The notes beneath the pieces were generated by a model, which ran no database searches, was not told where the DNA came from, and was given only the letters and a program-made list of their open reading frames with translations. Below are positions 8,429 through 18,156 of a stretch of DNA of 64,000 nucleotides, piece after piece. Position 1 is the first letter of the stretch. Each line of letters begins with the position of its first letter. This DNA is from Sporosarcina highlanderae (GTDB lineage: Bacteria > Bacillota > Bacilli > Bacillales_A > Planococcaceae), in NCBI RefSeq assembly GCF_030433715.1, contig NZ_JAROCC010000005.1, forward strand, positions 124,001 to 188,000, read 5' to 3'. A program made the position numbers and the translations under genes.

Positions 8429-10039
8429 TTATTTGATCAATGCATTACAATCCACGACTAATGCAACTTTGCCCGTGCCAAGGATAGTAGCGCCTGAAAT
8501 CGCAAAAATATTTTGTAGATAATTGCCAAGTGATTTCAATACGATTTCTTGTTGACCAATGAAGGAATCTACTAATAACCCGGCCATCTTGTCGCCTTTT
8601 CGAACAATAATGATAGCTTGATGTTCTGCTTTTTCATCCACAGTATCCATCTCAAAAACTTCTTTTAAATCAACGAGTGGAACAATGTTACCTTTAACAT
8701 CAATTACCTTTCGGTTGTGGGCATTCATAATATCCGTAGTTCGTATTATTGCCACCTCAAGAATCGAAGTAAGCGGGATGGCATATATATCTTCACCTAA
8801 ATTTACTAACATGACAGTTATGATTGAGAGTGTAAGCGGTAATTGTATTTGGAACTTTGTACCTTGGCCGTCTTTAGACGTTATTGTAATATAGCCTCCA
8901 AGGGATTCAATTTTACTTTTTACGACATCCAACCCAACCCCCCGACCGGAAACATCGGTAATTGTTTCAGCTGTTGAAAACCCTGGTGACATAATCAATT
9001 CCAAAATCTGTTCTTTCCGCAGTTTAGAAGCAAGCTCTTCGGTGACAATTCCGTTTTCAACGGCTTTCTTCATGACTCGTTCTTTATTAACGCCTTCTCC
9101 ATCATCCTCTAATTCAATAAAGACATGGTTCCCCGAATGATATGCACGTAGTGAGATAGAACCTTCCGCCAGTTTCCCTTTTGTAAGACGAACTCCCGGA
9201 CTTTCTATTCCATGGTCAATTGCATTACGAATTAAATGAACGAGCGAGTCTCCAATTTCATCAATAACCATCCGATCCAATTCGGTTTTAGCGCCAGTGA
9301 TTTCGAGGTTGACGTCCTTACCCAAATCTCGTGCCAATTGTCGGACCATTTTTGGAAAACGATTAAATACTGTTTCCACTGGAACCATTCTCATTTTAAG
9401 AATGACACTTTGCAGGTCGCCGGTAATACGTGTAATGTGCTCTACAGTGTCATTCAGATCCTGGTTGTGTAATTCATCGGCAATAGATTGCAGGCGCCCC
9501 CGGTCAATTACCAGTTCCTCAAATAGATTCATAAGAGTATCTAGTCTATCTATATTGACGCGAATGGTCTTGTTTGAATTTTGAACATTCAATGCGCGTC
9601 CACCTCTAATATTGGTTGACTCGTCCACAGCATCTTCAATGACTTCTTCTTTTTGAAATGTATCTAATTCGATTCTATTTAATTTATTTGCAATTTCACT
9701 TACATCTTTTGCTCCGGTTCCTCCTGCCTCTATTTCCAAAACCATTTCTTCCGACAAATCAATCGCTTTTAAAAGCATATCAAGAATTTCCGTCGTAACA
9801 TTTATCCTTAAATTACGTATCGCATCAAGAACATTTTCCACTTCATGTGTTAGTTTGATAATGTCCTCATAACCCATTGCTGCCGACATTCCCTTTAATG
9901 TATGCGCAGAACGAAAGATTTCATTTACAATGGCTAAGTCGTCCGGATTTTTTTCGAGTGCAAGCAAAAGTTCATTACATGCTTGTATATGTTCTTTACT
10001 TTCATCCAAGAACATTTCCAAGTATTGAGTTGTATCCAT
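8429..10039 (-). CDS. cheA: chemotaxis histidine kinase CheA lacking the P2 domain
   Basis: CheA phosphorylates CheY in response to receptors. P1 (residues 1 to about 105) carries His46 in SAHTLKG. P3 dimerisation helices begin near 156 (NKTIRVNIDRLD). P4 holds the N box HLIRNAIDHG and the glycine boxes DDGEGV and GRGVGLDV. P5 is the CheW-like C-terminus. Only about 30 residues separate P1 from P3, so the P2 CheY/CheB-docking domain is absent. This explains the 536-residue length, against roughly 670 in B. subtilis. The ATG follows AAGGGGG. A 178-nt gap replaces cheB upstream. Confidence 0.96.
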   Translation of the reverse strand: MDTTQYLEMFLDESKEHIQACNELLLALEKNPDDLAIVNEIFRSAHTLKGMSAAMGYEDIIKLTHEVENVLDAIRNLRINVTTEILDMLLKAIDLSEEMVLEIEAGGTGAKDVSEIANKLNRIELDTFQKEEVIEDAVDESTNIRGGRALNVQNSNKTIRVNIDRLDTLMNLFEELVIDRGRLQSIADELHNQDLNDTVEHITRITGDLQSVILKMRMVPVETVFNRFPKMVRQLARDLGKDVNLEITGAKTELDRMVIDEIGDSLVHLIRNAIDHGIESPGVRLTKGKLAEGSISLRAYHSGNHVFIELEDDGEGVNKERVMKKAVENGIVTEELASKLRKEQILELIMSPGFSTAETITDVSGRGVGLDVVKSKIESLGGYITITSKDGQGTKFQIQLPLTLSIITVMLVNLGEDIYAIPLTSILEVAIIRTTDIMNAHNRKVIDVKGNIVPLVDLKEVFEMDTVDEKAEHQAIIIVRKGDKMAGLLVDSFIGQQEIVLKSLGNYLQNIFAISGATILGTGKVALVVDCNALIK

Positions 10040-10217
10040 TCCAATGCTGCCCCCTTACTTTATATACCCCCATAAATTTGTTTCTTCAATCTTTTGTACA
10101 AACGAGCCACTTTTGTCCTTATCTAAGGAGTTTTGTTCGTTACTAATAACCTATTGCTCTATCGAAGAGAAATCGGATACAATAGATTTTCCGGGTATTG
10201 ATATAATTAGGGAGATT
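10040..10217 (-). other. intergenic gap at the usual cheB position
   Basis: In B. subtilis cheB lies between ylxH (flhG) and cheA. Here 178 nt hold no open frame of note. On the minus strand there is a nested hairpin (CTATTG/CAATAG enclosing CTCT/AGAG) without a T tract, and the cheA ribosome site. No receiver-domain remnant is recognisable. Confidence 0.6.
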
Positions 10218-11081
10218 TTACATACGCCCTTTTAAGAAAACACCTTTCAATTTACCAAGGAATCCAGTTTCCATTTTCACCTCTGATTCATTCACTTGAA
10301 CGAATTTATCTGCTATTGCCTGCATGCATTTGGAAATAGGTGCATTCGGATAAAGAACTAAAAAAGGTTTTTGGGCTAAGACTGCTTTTTGAACTGATGG
10401 ATCTTCAGGTAGGAATCCTAATATAGCCGTTTCTTTATCTAAAAACTTTCGCATTGCAAACTGCAATCTTTTAACTGCGTCGTTTCCGCCATCCCTTTTT
10501 GTTAATCGGTTGCTGACAATATGGAACACTTTTTCCTGATCCTTTAGATAGATGAATTTCATCATGGAATACGCATCTGTTATAGATGTTGGTTCTGTTG
10601 TTGAAATGACAATCACTTCATCAACAGACAGGATAAGATCAATAGATTGCTGTGTAGCACCTGCTGCCATATCGAAAAGGATAAAATCATAATCTTTCTG
10701 TAATTGTTCAAAAGCTGTAATTAATCGTTCGGACATTTCTTCTGACCATTCCAGCACACTTTCTAAACCCGATCCACCCGAAATATACACTAAGCCCTCT
10801 TTTTCGGTATTTATGACGTCTTCCAATTCCTCTTCTCCAATTAAATAATCTTTCAAACTACTCCGAGGAGCTTCACCAAGAAGTATCGAAATATTTCCCA
10901 TACCAATATCCATATCTATAACTATGACTTTTTTCCCTTTTTTTATTAGCGAGTGAGCGAAGTTAACGGAAAAGTTAGACTTTCCGACTCCGCCTTTTCC
11001 ACTAACAATTGCAATAGATCTTGCTAATTCTCCTTTGGCCTTCAACATTTTCAGTCTTAATGCCTCGGCTTGATCACTCAT
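10218..11081 (-). CDS. flhG: MinD-like ATPase FlhG (YlxH), flagellar number/placement regulator
   Basis: FlhG works with the SRP-type GTPase FlhF to control where and how many flagella form. The deviant Walker A motif SGKGGVGKSN, the DMDIGMGN switch and the FDMAAGA Walker B region are all present in the ParA/MinD order. I start it at the ATG at 11081, with AGGTG upstream. It overlaps the flhF stop by 8 nt. The 287-residue length is normal. Confidence 0.95.
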   Translation of the reverse strand: MSDQAEALRLKMLKAKGELARSIAIVSGKGGVGKSNFSVNFAHSLIKKGKKVIVIDMDIGMGNISILLGEAPRSSLKDYLIGEEELEDVINTEKEGLVYISGGSGLESVLEWSEEMSERLITAFEQLQKDYDFILFDMAAGATQQSIDLILSVDEVIVISTTEPTSITDAYSMMKFIYLKDQEKVFHIVSNRLTKRDGGNDAVKRLQFAMRKFLDKETAILGFLPEDPSVQKAVLAQKPFLVLYPNAPISKCMQAIADKFVQVNESEVKMETGFLGKLKGVFLKGRM

Positions 11082-12180
11082 TTCTATCACCTACCAATAG
11101 CAGATTGAGCATCTCTTCAAGACAAGCTTCAATTATATCCTCAGGTACTTCCTGCCCATCAGTAAAATATGCCGTCCCAATTCTATATTGTTTCATCAAA
11201 TTGAACATTTGACCAATCGAGCTGGTTTCATCCACTTTAGTGAAGATGAATTTTTCAATAGGGAATGACGAGAACATTTCGACAATCTTCTTCATGTCTG
11301 CTTCCTTAGATGTAACAGACAAAACAAGAAATGATTCCATATTTAACGAGAAATCGATTACACGGTTTAAATCGTCTAAAAATTTCTTTTCCATATAATT
11401 ACGACCGGCAGTATCGATAAAAATCAAATCCAGATCTTTCATTTTATCAATTGCCGCTTTAAAATCATTGCTGTTATAAACTACTTCAACTGGCGCTTGC
11501 AGTAAATTCGCATATGTCCGTAGTTGCTCGATTGCTGCTATTCGATATGTATCAGTCGTTATAAATCCGATCTTTTTCCTATTTTCTAATACTGCTCTTG
11601 CGGCAATTTTGGCAATCGTTGTCGTTTTTCCGACACCAGTTGGTCCAAGTAAGTTGACGTATTTTTTATTAAACGAAATTCCGCCAAACGGCAGATCAGC
11701 AAACTCTTTCGTCAAGAAATCTCTAACAATCTGCAGTTGTTCGCCTTTTGAAAAATCCTTCTTTTCCAACTTCATCTTCGCGAAGATTTCATTACCTATT
11801 TGTAATATGAATTCTTTGGACAGATCTTGTTGTTCTAAGTAGGAGAGCAAAGGTTGTAGCTCTTCAGGTAGGCTGCCGAAAGATGCCACCTGTTTCATTT
11901 CCTGTAAAAGCTTCTTCATTTCATTCATTTCTTTTTGCATTTCTAAGTCGACTTGTTTTTCTACTGGAGAAAACTTAGGGAGGAAAATTGTTTCAGCAGG
12001 TTTTGAAACAGACCTGTCCAATCCAGCAACAACTTCTACCGACTTTCTTCGGAATAAACCTAAAAACCCCTTCGATTTTACAACGGACGAGCTAAGAATG
12101 ACGGCCTCGTCCCCCAGGTCCTTGCGTACTTGTTTCATCGCCTCCACCATAGTGTCCGCTGTATATTTCTTCATCTTCAT
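11074..12180 (-). CDS. flhF: SRP-family GTPase FlhF
   Basis: FlhF is the third SRP-type GTPase after Ffh and FtsY and marks flagellar assembly sites. The N-terminal basic B domain begins MKMKKYTADTMVEAM. The G domain has [15 protein letters not shown] (G1), TTDTYRIAA (G2), IDTAGR (G3) and TKVDET (G4). The start ATG at 12180 overlaps the flhA stop (TGATG). The product has 368 residues. Confidence 0.96.
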   Translation of the reverse strand: MKMKKYTADTMVEAMKQVRKDLGDEAVILSSSVVKSKGFLGLFRRKSVEVVAGLDRSVSKPAETIFLPKFSPVEKQVDLEMQKEMNEMKKLLQEMKQVASFGSLPEELQPLLSYLEQQDLSKEFILQIGNEIFAKMKLEKKDFSKGEQLQIVRDFLTKEFADLPFGGISFNKKYVNLLGPTGVGKTTTIAKIAARAVLENRKKIGFITTDTYRIAAIEQLRTYANLLQAPVEVVYNSNDFKAAIDKMKDLDLIFIDTAGRNYMEKKFLDDLNRVIDFSLNMESFLVLSVTSKEADMKKIVEMFSSFPIEKFIFTKVDETSSIGQMFNLMKQYRIGTAYFTDGQEVPEDIIEACLEEMLNLLLVGDRNE

Positions 12181-14210
12181 CAAATTTCCACCACCCCTAC
12201 ACTTTGGATTTCAATTGATGCTTCAAGTTCATTGTAAGACAAAACAGGTATTTGCGGGAAGTATCTCTCGGTTATTTGTCTTAAATACATTCGAATAGCC
12301 GGTGAACAAAGAATTACGGGTGATTGATCCATCAAAGCAATCCTTTCAATCTCTCTTGCTATCGCCTCCAAGATCTCTTGGGAGTGAGAAGGATTGATGG
12401 ATAAATAATTTCCTTGCTCGGTTTGCTGAATGTTATCGGCAATCAGCTTCTCAATTTTACCTGACACTGTCAACACCTTGAGTGTGTCCACCCCGGTAGA
12501 GTATTGAGTCGTAATTTGTCGCGCAAGCGATTGGCGGACATATTCAGTCAATAAATCGACATCTGATGTATATTTCGAGTAATCCGCAAGCGTCTCAAAA
12601 ATGATAGGAAGGTTACGGATTGATACATTCTCTCTTAATAATTTTGCCAATACCTTTTGAATTTCACCGATGGAAAGCGGTGTTGGAGTAAGTTCTTCCA
12701 CAAGAATCGGATAGGTTTCCCGTATATGATCAACCAATTGTTTCGTTTCTTGTCTGCCTATCAGGTCAGCCGCGTTTGCTCGGATCACTTCTGTCAGATG
12801 AGTCGAAACGACACTTGGCGGATCAACGACTGTATAGCCTTGAATTTCGGCGTCTTCTTTAACATCATCAGTTATCCATTTAGCTGGCAGACCGAATGAA
12901 GGCTCTATTGTGTCGATTCCATTAATAGAGTCGTCACCACCGGGACTCATTGCAAGGTAATGATCAAGAAGAAGTTCTCCTTTTGCGAGTTCATTTCCCT
13001 TAATTTTTATTCTATATTCATTTGGTTGTAGCTGAATATTATCCCTAATCCGTACAACCGGAATGACTAAGCCTAATTCAAGCGCAAGCTGTCTTCTTAT
13101 CATGACAACCCGGTCAAGAAGGTCACCACCCTGTTGTGCATCTACCAAAGGAATGAGACCATATCCGAATTCGAATTCAATTGGATCAACATTCAACAAG
13201 TTGACAACGTTTTCCGGCCTTTTCAAACTTTCTGTTTCGACTTCTTCTGCCATTTCCAATAGCTCTTCCGGATCTTCCTCAGGCTTTCTTGACATTAGGA
13301 AAGCTCCAATTGCCAATGCTGCAGCTATGGGGGCTGTGACGATATCTTGTATTGGCGTGAAAAGCCCTAATAGAAAAATGGTTGTTGCAGCAACGTATAG
13401 TAGCTTAGGTTGTCCCATTAATTGTTTAGTAATATCCGAGCCAAGATTACCCTCTGAGGCAGCACGCGTGACAACGATACCTGTTGCTGTCGAAATGAGC
13501 AACGCAGGTATTTGTGATACGATCCCATCACCTACTGTTAACTGGGAAAACTTCGTAACGGCTTCGGCGAATGGCAAGCCCATTTGAACAACTCCGATGA
13601 TCATTCCAACAAGGAGGTTAATGATAACGATTATGATACCAGCAATGGCATCACCTTTTACAAATTTAGTTGCACCATCCATCGCACCATAAAAGTCTGC
13701 TTCATTACTCACTTTTTCACGACGCATCCTGGCCTCTGTGTCAGAAATCATTCCTGCATTCAAATCCGCATCAATACTCATCTGTTTTCCCGGCATCGCA
13801 TCTAACGTAAAACGTGCTGCAACTTCGGAAACTCGTTCTGAACCTTTCGTAATGACGATGAATTGAATAATGATTAAAATGACAAACACAACGAGACCGA
13901 CAACAATATTCCCACCGGTAACAAACGTTCCAAACGTATCAACAACGCCTCCTGCATCTCCTTTAGACAGGATTGCACGTGTTGTTGAAACATTTAATCC
14001 AAGGCGGAAAAGTGTTAATAATAGAAGCAATGATGGAAAAATCGAAAACTGCAATGCCTCCTGCATATTCATCGATGTCAATAAGACCATAAGAGCCAGT
14101 GTAATATTAATGATTATTAAAAAGCTGAGAAGCCAAGGAGGTAATGGGATGACAAGCATTGCGACAATCATAATGACTGCCGTTAATACTCCAATATCCT
14201 TAAATTGCAT
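12180..14210 (-). CDS. flhA: flagellar export gate protein FlhA
   Basis: FlhA forms the nonameric cytoplasmic ring and membrane channel of the flagellar type III export gate. The N-terminal half (about residues 1-300) is strongly hydrophobic with about eight membrane segments. It contains the conserved FHIPEP-type loop region (KGSERVSEVAARFTLDAMPG). The C-terminal half is soluble and binds chaperone-substrate complexes. The length of 676 matches B. subtilis FlhA (677). Confidence 0.97.
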   Translation of the reverse strand: MQFKDIGVLTAVIMIVAMLVIPLPPWLLSFLIIINITLALMVLLTSMNMQEALQFSIFPSLLLLLTLFRLGLNVSTTRAILSKGDAGGVVDTFGTFVTGGNIVVGLVVFVILIIIQFIVITKGSERVSEVAARFTLDAMPGKQMSIDADLNAGMISDTEARMRREKVSNEADFYGAMDGATKFVKGDAIAGIIIVIINLLVGMIIGVVQMGLPFAEAVTKFSQLTVGDGIVSQIPALLISTATGIVVTRAASEGNLGSDITKQLMGQPKLLYVAATTIFLLGLFTPIQDIVTAPIAAALAIGAFLMSRKPEEDPEELLEMAEEVETESLKRPENVVNLLNVDPIEFEFGYGLIPLVDAQQGGDLLDRVVMIRRQLALELGLVIPVVRIRDNIQLQPNEYRIKIKGNELAKGELLLDHYLAMSPGGDDSINGIDTIEPSFGLPAKWITDDVKEDAEIQGYTVVDPPSVVSTHLTEVIRANAADLIGRQETKQLVDHIRETYPILVEELTPTPLSIGEIQKVLAKLLRENVSIRNLPIIFETLADYSKYTSDVDLLTEYVRQSLARQITTQYSTGVDTLKVLTVSGKIEKLIADNIQQTEQGNYLSINPSHSQEILEAIAREIERIALMDQSPVILCSPAIRMYLRQITERYFPQIPVLSYNELEASIEIQSVGVVEI

Positions 14211-14235
14211 GTCAACACCACTTTCTCACGTAGTT

Positions 14236-15315
14236 CTAAATTTTTCGTTGTATTCGATAAACATATGCCAATATTTCAGCTACCGTTTTAAAAAACTGGT
14301 CTGGTATCCAATCACCAATCTCTACGTCATCGTAAAGTGCTCTTGCCAATGGGCGATTCTCCACCATAACAATATTATTCTCTTTAGCTATCAACTTTAT
14401 CTTTTGGGCGATAAAATCGGCCCCTTTAGCAATTACAATCGGGGCGTCCATCTTCTCATCATCATATTTCAAGCAAATCGCAAAGTGAGTTGGGTTCGTA
14501 ATGACGACATCCGCCTGCGGTACTTCCTGCATCATCCTTCTCATCGCCATCTCTCGTTGGCGCTGCTTAATACGTGATTTGATAATTGGATCCCCTTCAG
14601 TATTTTTATATTCATCCTTGATATCCTGCTTGGACATCCGAAGGTTCTTTTCATAGTCAAATTTCTGATAAAAAAAATCCAAAATAGCAATGAATAACAG
14701 TACAAAAGAAGCTACAATTCCCATTAAAGCAACTAACTGACCAACAGTAAGCAGTGTAACCTCAGGAGTCTTGTATGCAAGGCCCAAAACTTTATCTAAA
14801 TTCATGACAAGCAAAAGTGTTGTTGTAAAACCGATAAACGAGATTTTTAATAATGATTTTGCTAACTCAACAAGAGCGCGGATTGAGAATATACGTTTTA
14901 AACCTTTTATCGGATCAATCTTTTTCAAGTCAAATTTCAAGGGTTCCGTCGTGAATAACAGACCGAATTGAAAAAGATTTCCTGCTATACCTGCAATGAC
15001 AGCAATTGCCATAACAGGCAATAAGATGTATGCCATTTGAATAATCATATCTTTGTAGATCATCATTGAATGATCAATGTCCAATGTTTTTATAGTTAAA
15101 AAATCGGTAAAAGTATGGTTGAAAAATATAAAAAGACGATCACGCATAAAGCCTGCTGTAAAAAAAAGAAACAGAAAAACACAAAGGAGTACGATTGCGC
15201 TTGTTACATCCTGACTCTTTAATACCTGTCCTTTCTTTCGGGAATCTTGACGTTTCTTCGGAGTGGCTTTTTCAGTTTTTTCACCCGCAAAGAATTGTAG
15301 ATCAAGTCTAATCAC
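14236..15315 (-). CDS. flhB: flagellar export switch protein FlhB
   Basis: FlhB controls the change of export specificity from rod/hook to filament subunits. The N-terminal TEKATPKKR motif, four membrane segments and the autocleavage site NPTH (in DVVITNPTHFA) are present, followed by the FlhB-C domain. The product has 359 residues. A free-standing homologue of its cleaved C-terminal piece, ylqH, lies at 41065-41361. The GTG/ATG-type start follows fliR after 3 nt. Confidence 0.97.
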   Translation of the reverse strand: MIRLDLQFFAGEKTEKATPKKRQDSRKKGQVLKSQDVTSAIVLLCVFLFLFFTAGFMRDRLFIFFNHTFTDFLTIKTLDIDHSMMIYKDMIIQMAYILLPVMAIAVIAGIAGNLFQFGLLFTTEPLKFDLKKIDPIKGLKRIFSIRALVELAKSLLKISFIGFTTTLLLVMNLDKVLGLAYKTPEVTLLTVGQLVALMGIVASFVLLFIAILDFFYQKFDYEKNLRMSKQDIKDEYKNTEGDPIIKSRIKQRQREMAMRRMMQEVPQADVVITNPTHFAICLKYDDEKMDAPIVIAKGADFIAQKIKLIAKENNIVMVENRPLARALYDDVEIGDWIPDQFFKTVAEILAYVYRIQRKI

Positions 15316-15318
15316 TTA

Positions 15319-16095
15319 TTAGCCACCCCCTAAGATAAGCATCAGATCCCTCATCGCGGTTATCATCACCTCAAATAATTTACGCATCATCGTGATCATC
15401 ACAGTAAACATCGTTGCAAGCACAAGAAAGCTAACCCCGATTTTAATCGGAAAACCGACTACGAAGATATTTAATTGGGGAACTGTTCTTGCTGTAATCC
15501 CAAGAGCAAGATCGACAAGGAATAAAGTAGCGACAATTGGAACTGACATTTGAAATGCAATTGCGAATGATGTTGCGAACGTTTTAATGACGAATTCGAC
15601 AAGGCGTTCACTTCCGAAAGATGGCCATAACATTTCGATAGGGATAAATCGGTAGCTGTAAAAAATTCCATCTAATAACATATGGTGACCATTTAATGTC
15701 AATAAAAGCAACATAGCAAGAACATTGAAAAACTGTCCAAGTAAGGGGGATTGCGCGCCTGTCTGCGGATCAATTACGTTTGCTATCGCAAAACCCATTT
15801 GAAAATCAATAAAACCACCCGCAACTTGGATAGCCGAGATGACTATATAGGCAATTATTCCGATAAAAAGCCCTGTAGTCGCCTCTTTGATAACAAGTAA
15901 GATAAACATGTCATTAATCTCTAATTCTGGTGCATCAATGGAATACACCATCATCCATGCTAGTAACGCAGCGAAAATAATTCGATGGGTAGTTGGAATC
16001 GCACGGTATGAAAATAACGGCACGGTAATGATAAAGGCTGTCACCCTAGTTAAAACCAGTAAATATACAGCTAGTGAAGGGATTAATGCTTCCAT
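15319..16095 (-). CDS. fliR: flagellar export gate protein FliR
   Basis: FliR is one of the three small membrane proteins of the FliPQR export gate core. The 258-residue protein is hydrophobic throughout, with about six membrane segments and the conserved FIDFQMGFAIANVIDP and FLVDLALGITARTVPQLN segments. It lies 4 nt after fliQ and 3 nt before flhB. Confidence 0.96.
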   Translation of the reverse strand: MEALIPSLAVYLLVLTRVTAFIITVPLFSYRAIPTTHRIIFAALLAWMMVYSIDAPELEINDMFILLVIKEATTGLFIGIIAYIVISAIQVAGGFIDFQMGFAIANVIDPQTGAQSPLLGQFFNVLAMLLLLTLNGHHMLLDGIFYSYRFIPIEMLWPSFGSERLVEFVIKTFATSFAIAFQMSVPIVATLFLVDLALGITARTVPQLNIFVVGFPIKIGVSFLVLATMFTVMITMMRKLFEVMITAMRDLMLILGGG

Positions 16096-16099
16096 TCTA

Positions 16100-16369
16100 T
16101 CACCCTATATATCGAACAAGATTTTCAAAAATGTCCGATGCAAAAGCTGTCACCCTGGACAACATCCATGGCCCAAAAAAAATTATGGCTACAAGAACTG
16201 CTATGATTTTAGGTACAAATGCAAGGGTCTGTTCCTGTATTTGTGTTGTCGCCTGAAAAATACTTACGATCAAACCTGTGACCAATGCCACAATCAATAG
16301 AGGGCCAGAAGCCAATAATATGACCCATATTGCACGTTCAGCGATCGTAATGACCAATTCGCCTGACAT
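16100..16369 (-). CDS. fliQ: flagellar export gate protein FliQ
   Basis: FliQ wraps the FliPR helical pore of the export gate. The 89-residue protein is two long hydrophobic helices (about 15-38 and 50-72) around the conserved TQIQEQTL loop. Its length and helix pattern are those of the family, and it sits between fliP and fliR as expected. Confidence 0.96.
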   Translation of the reverse strand: MSGELVITIAERAIWVILLASGPLLIVALVTGLIVSIFQATTQIQEQTLAFVPKIIAVLVAIIFFGPWMLSRVTAFASDIFENLVRYIG

Positions 16370-16427
16370 TCAAACCACTCCTATACTATAAAAATACCTT
16401 TTGGCTGAAAGCGACAATTGATACCCG

Positions 16428-17093
16428 CTAAAAACTTTGCAACAAGGATTTGACAATTAAATACCAGCCATCAACAAGGACGAATAATAGAATCTTGAAC
16501 GGCAATGAAATCATAACAGGGGGTAACATCATCATCCCCATTGACATTAAAACACTTGCAACAATCATATCGATAACAAGGAATGGAATGAATATCATAA
16601 AGCCCATTTGAAATGCTGTCTTTAATTCGCTCAATGCAAATGCCGGGACCATCATTGTTAAGGGAATATCATCCAATGTTTCTGGACGTTCTGCTTGATT
16701 GTAGCGCAGGAACAGTTCCAAGTCCTTTTGCCGTGTATGTTTACTCATGAACTCCTTGAAAGGAATGCTTGCCCGATCATACGCCTCTTCCAGCGTGATC
16801 TCATCTGCAAATAATGGCGTTAACGCCGTATTATTCACTTGTTGCAATGTAGGTGCCATAATGAAAAAAGTAAGAAATAATGCCAGACCGACAATTACCT
16901 GATTGGGTGGCATTTGTTGTGTTGCAAGTGCTGTTCTGACAAAAGACAGTACGATAACAATTCTTGCAAAAGATGTCATCAGAATAAGAATTGCTGGAGC
17001 AAGTGATAACACAGTTAGAAGAAGGAGCATTTTGATAGATGTCGACACATTAGCCGGGTCACTATCAGAGAAAAACTGGACAAAATCATTCAT
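16428..17093 (-). CDS. fliP: flagellar export gate protein FliP
   Basis: FliP pentamers with FliR form the export pore. The protein has 221 residues and no long cleavable leader beyond the first hydrophobic segment. The conserved SFARIVIVLSFVR and MPPNQVIVGLALFLTFF motifs and the C-terminal PFKILLFVLVDGW are present. The start overlaps fliZ by 8 nt and has AGGAG upstream. A 58-nt gap precedes fliQ. Confidence 0.96.
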   Translation of the reverse strand: MNDFVQFFSDSDPANVSTSIKMLLLLTVLSLAPAILILMTSFARIVIVLSFVRTALATQQMPPNQVIVGLALFLTFFIMAPTLQQVNNTALTPLFADEITLEEAYDRASIPFKEFMSKHTRQKDLELFLRYNQAERPETLDDIPLTMMVPAFALSELKTAFQMGFMIFIPFLVIDMIVASVLMSMGMMMLPPVMISLPFKILLFVLVDGWYLIVKSLLQSF

Positions 17094-17772
17094 CTTTTCT
17101 GTTCTCCTTTTCTTCCAGGCGGTTCAAATGTTTTTTCCGTTCCTCCCTAATTTCATCAAGTCTTGAAGTGAATAACTTGCCAAAATCAACTGGTTGGTCT
17201 TCCCTCGATTCACTTTTGCTTTTGAGCATTGTCATTACTTTATCAATAAGAGTAATCGGACTTTGTTCTTCTTCCGCTTCAAAATAACTTTCAAGCACCT
17301 TAATTTCTTCGGGATCTATAATTTCTTTCAACAAACGAACTTCATCCCCCACGCCTATGATGAAATAAGTTTCGCCGATAACAACTAATTGGATTGACTT
17401 ATTTTGTCCGAGTGAAAGACCGCCAATGTTTTTCATTAATCGATGCTGATTGAACATCCTATTCTTTCGGTTAATGAACTTTAATAAAGCAAAAAGTAAA
17501 GCTATGACAAATAACAATGCGAAAAACGTCTTTACATAATCCCATAAGGACAATCCGAATGAATCATCTTTCGTTGCATTACCGGTGTCCGTTACTTTTG
17601 TATTCAGTTCACTATTGAACTCTTCGTCACAGTCATTGTCCTTTCCAAGACAATCGGAAATATATTTATCCGAACCGGTTTCAGCTTGAACGACTTTTAG
17701 AGGCGATACATTTAATGCAAAGAATACAAGCAGGCAACACAATACTAATTTAAAATTACTTGAATAGTTCAT
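17086..17772 (-). CDS. fliZ: FliO/FliZ-type export gate assembly protein
   Basis: In Bacillus the fliZ product is the FliO equivalent that helps assemble the FliP complex. This 228-residue protein has a signal-like N-terminal hydrophobic segment (about 8-30, ending VVQAETG), an acidic extracytoplasmic stretch with two Cys, a membrane helix (about 73-95) and a FliO-like cytoplasmic domain (LSLGQNKSIQLVVIGETYFIIGVG). The C-terminus is highly charged. The ribosome site is weak, so translation may depend on cheY upstream. Confidence 0.93.
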   Translation of the reverse strand: MNYSSNFKLVLCCLLVFFALNVSPLKVVQAETGSDKYISDCLGKDNDCDEEFNSELNTKVTDTGNATKDDSFGLSLWDYVKTFFALLFVIALLFALLKFINRKNRMFNQHRLMKNIGGLSLGQNKSIQLVVIGETYFIIGVGDEVRLLKEIIDPEEIKVLESYFEAEEEQSPITLIDKVMTMLKSKSESREDQPVDFGKLFTSRLDEIREERKKHLNRLEEKENRKDE

Positions 17773-17775
17773 AAG

Positions 17776-18138
17776 TTAACCCAATGCTTTTTGGATTGCT
17801 TCAACAACGCGATCAGCTTGAAATGGTTTTACAATGAAATCTTTAGCTCCGGCCTGAATGGCATCAATGACCATCGCCTGTTGACCCATTGCTGAGCACA
17901 TAATAACTTTTGCTGAAGGATCTTTTTCCTTTATTAGTTTTAAGGCTGTAATCCCATCCATTTCGGGCATTGTAATATCCATCGTAACGAGGTCTGGCAA
18001 TAATTCCATATACTTTTCCACAGCCTGCATTCCATCAGCCGCTTCCCCGACTACTTCAAAATTGTTTTTTATCAAGATATCTTTTATCATCATGCGCATA
18101 AATGCAGCATCATCCACTATTAAAATGCGTTTACCCAT
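17776..18138 (-). CDS. cheY: chemotaxis response regulator CheY
   Basis: CheY-P binds the switch to bias flagellar rotation. The 120-residue protein is a lone receiver domain with Asp9-Asp10 (ILIVDDAAF), the phosphoacceptor Asp54 (TMDITMPEMDG), the Thr/Ser switch (IMCSAMG) and Lys in FIVKPF. It lies between fliY and fliZ as in B. subtilis. Since CheA lacks P2, CheY must reach P1 without the usual docking site. Confidence 0.98.
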   Translation of the reverse strand: MGKRILIVDDAAFMRMMIKDILIKNNFEVVGEAADGMQAVEKYMELLPDLVTMDITMPEMDGITALKLIKEKDPSAKVIMCSAMGQQAMVIDAIQAGAKDFIVKPFQADRVVEAIQKALG

Positions 18139-18156
18139 TTTGCAAACCCCCGGATC

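Noticed and set aside
10040..10090. Promoter TTGAAG-N17-TATATA before cheA
   Set aside because: The hexamers are weak and the start would fall in the cheA ribosome binding site.
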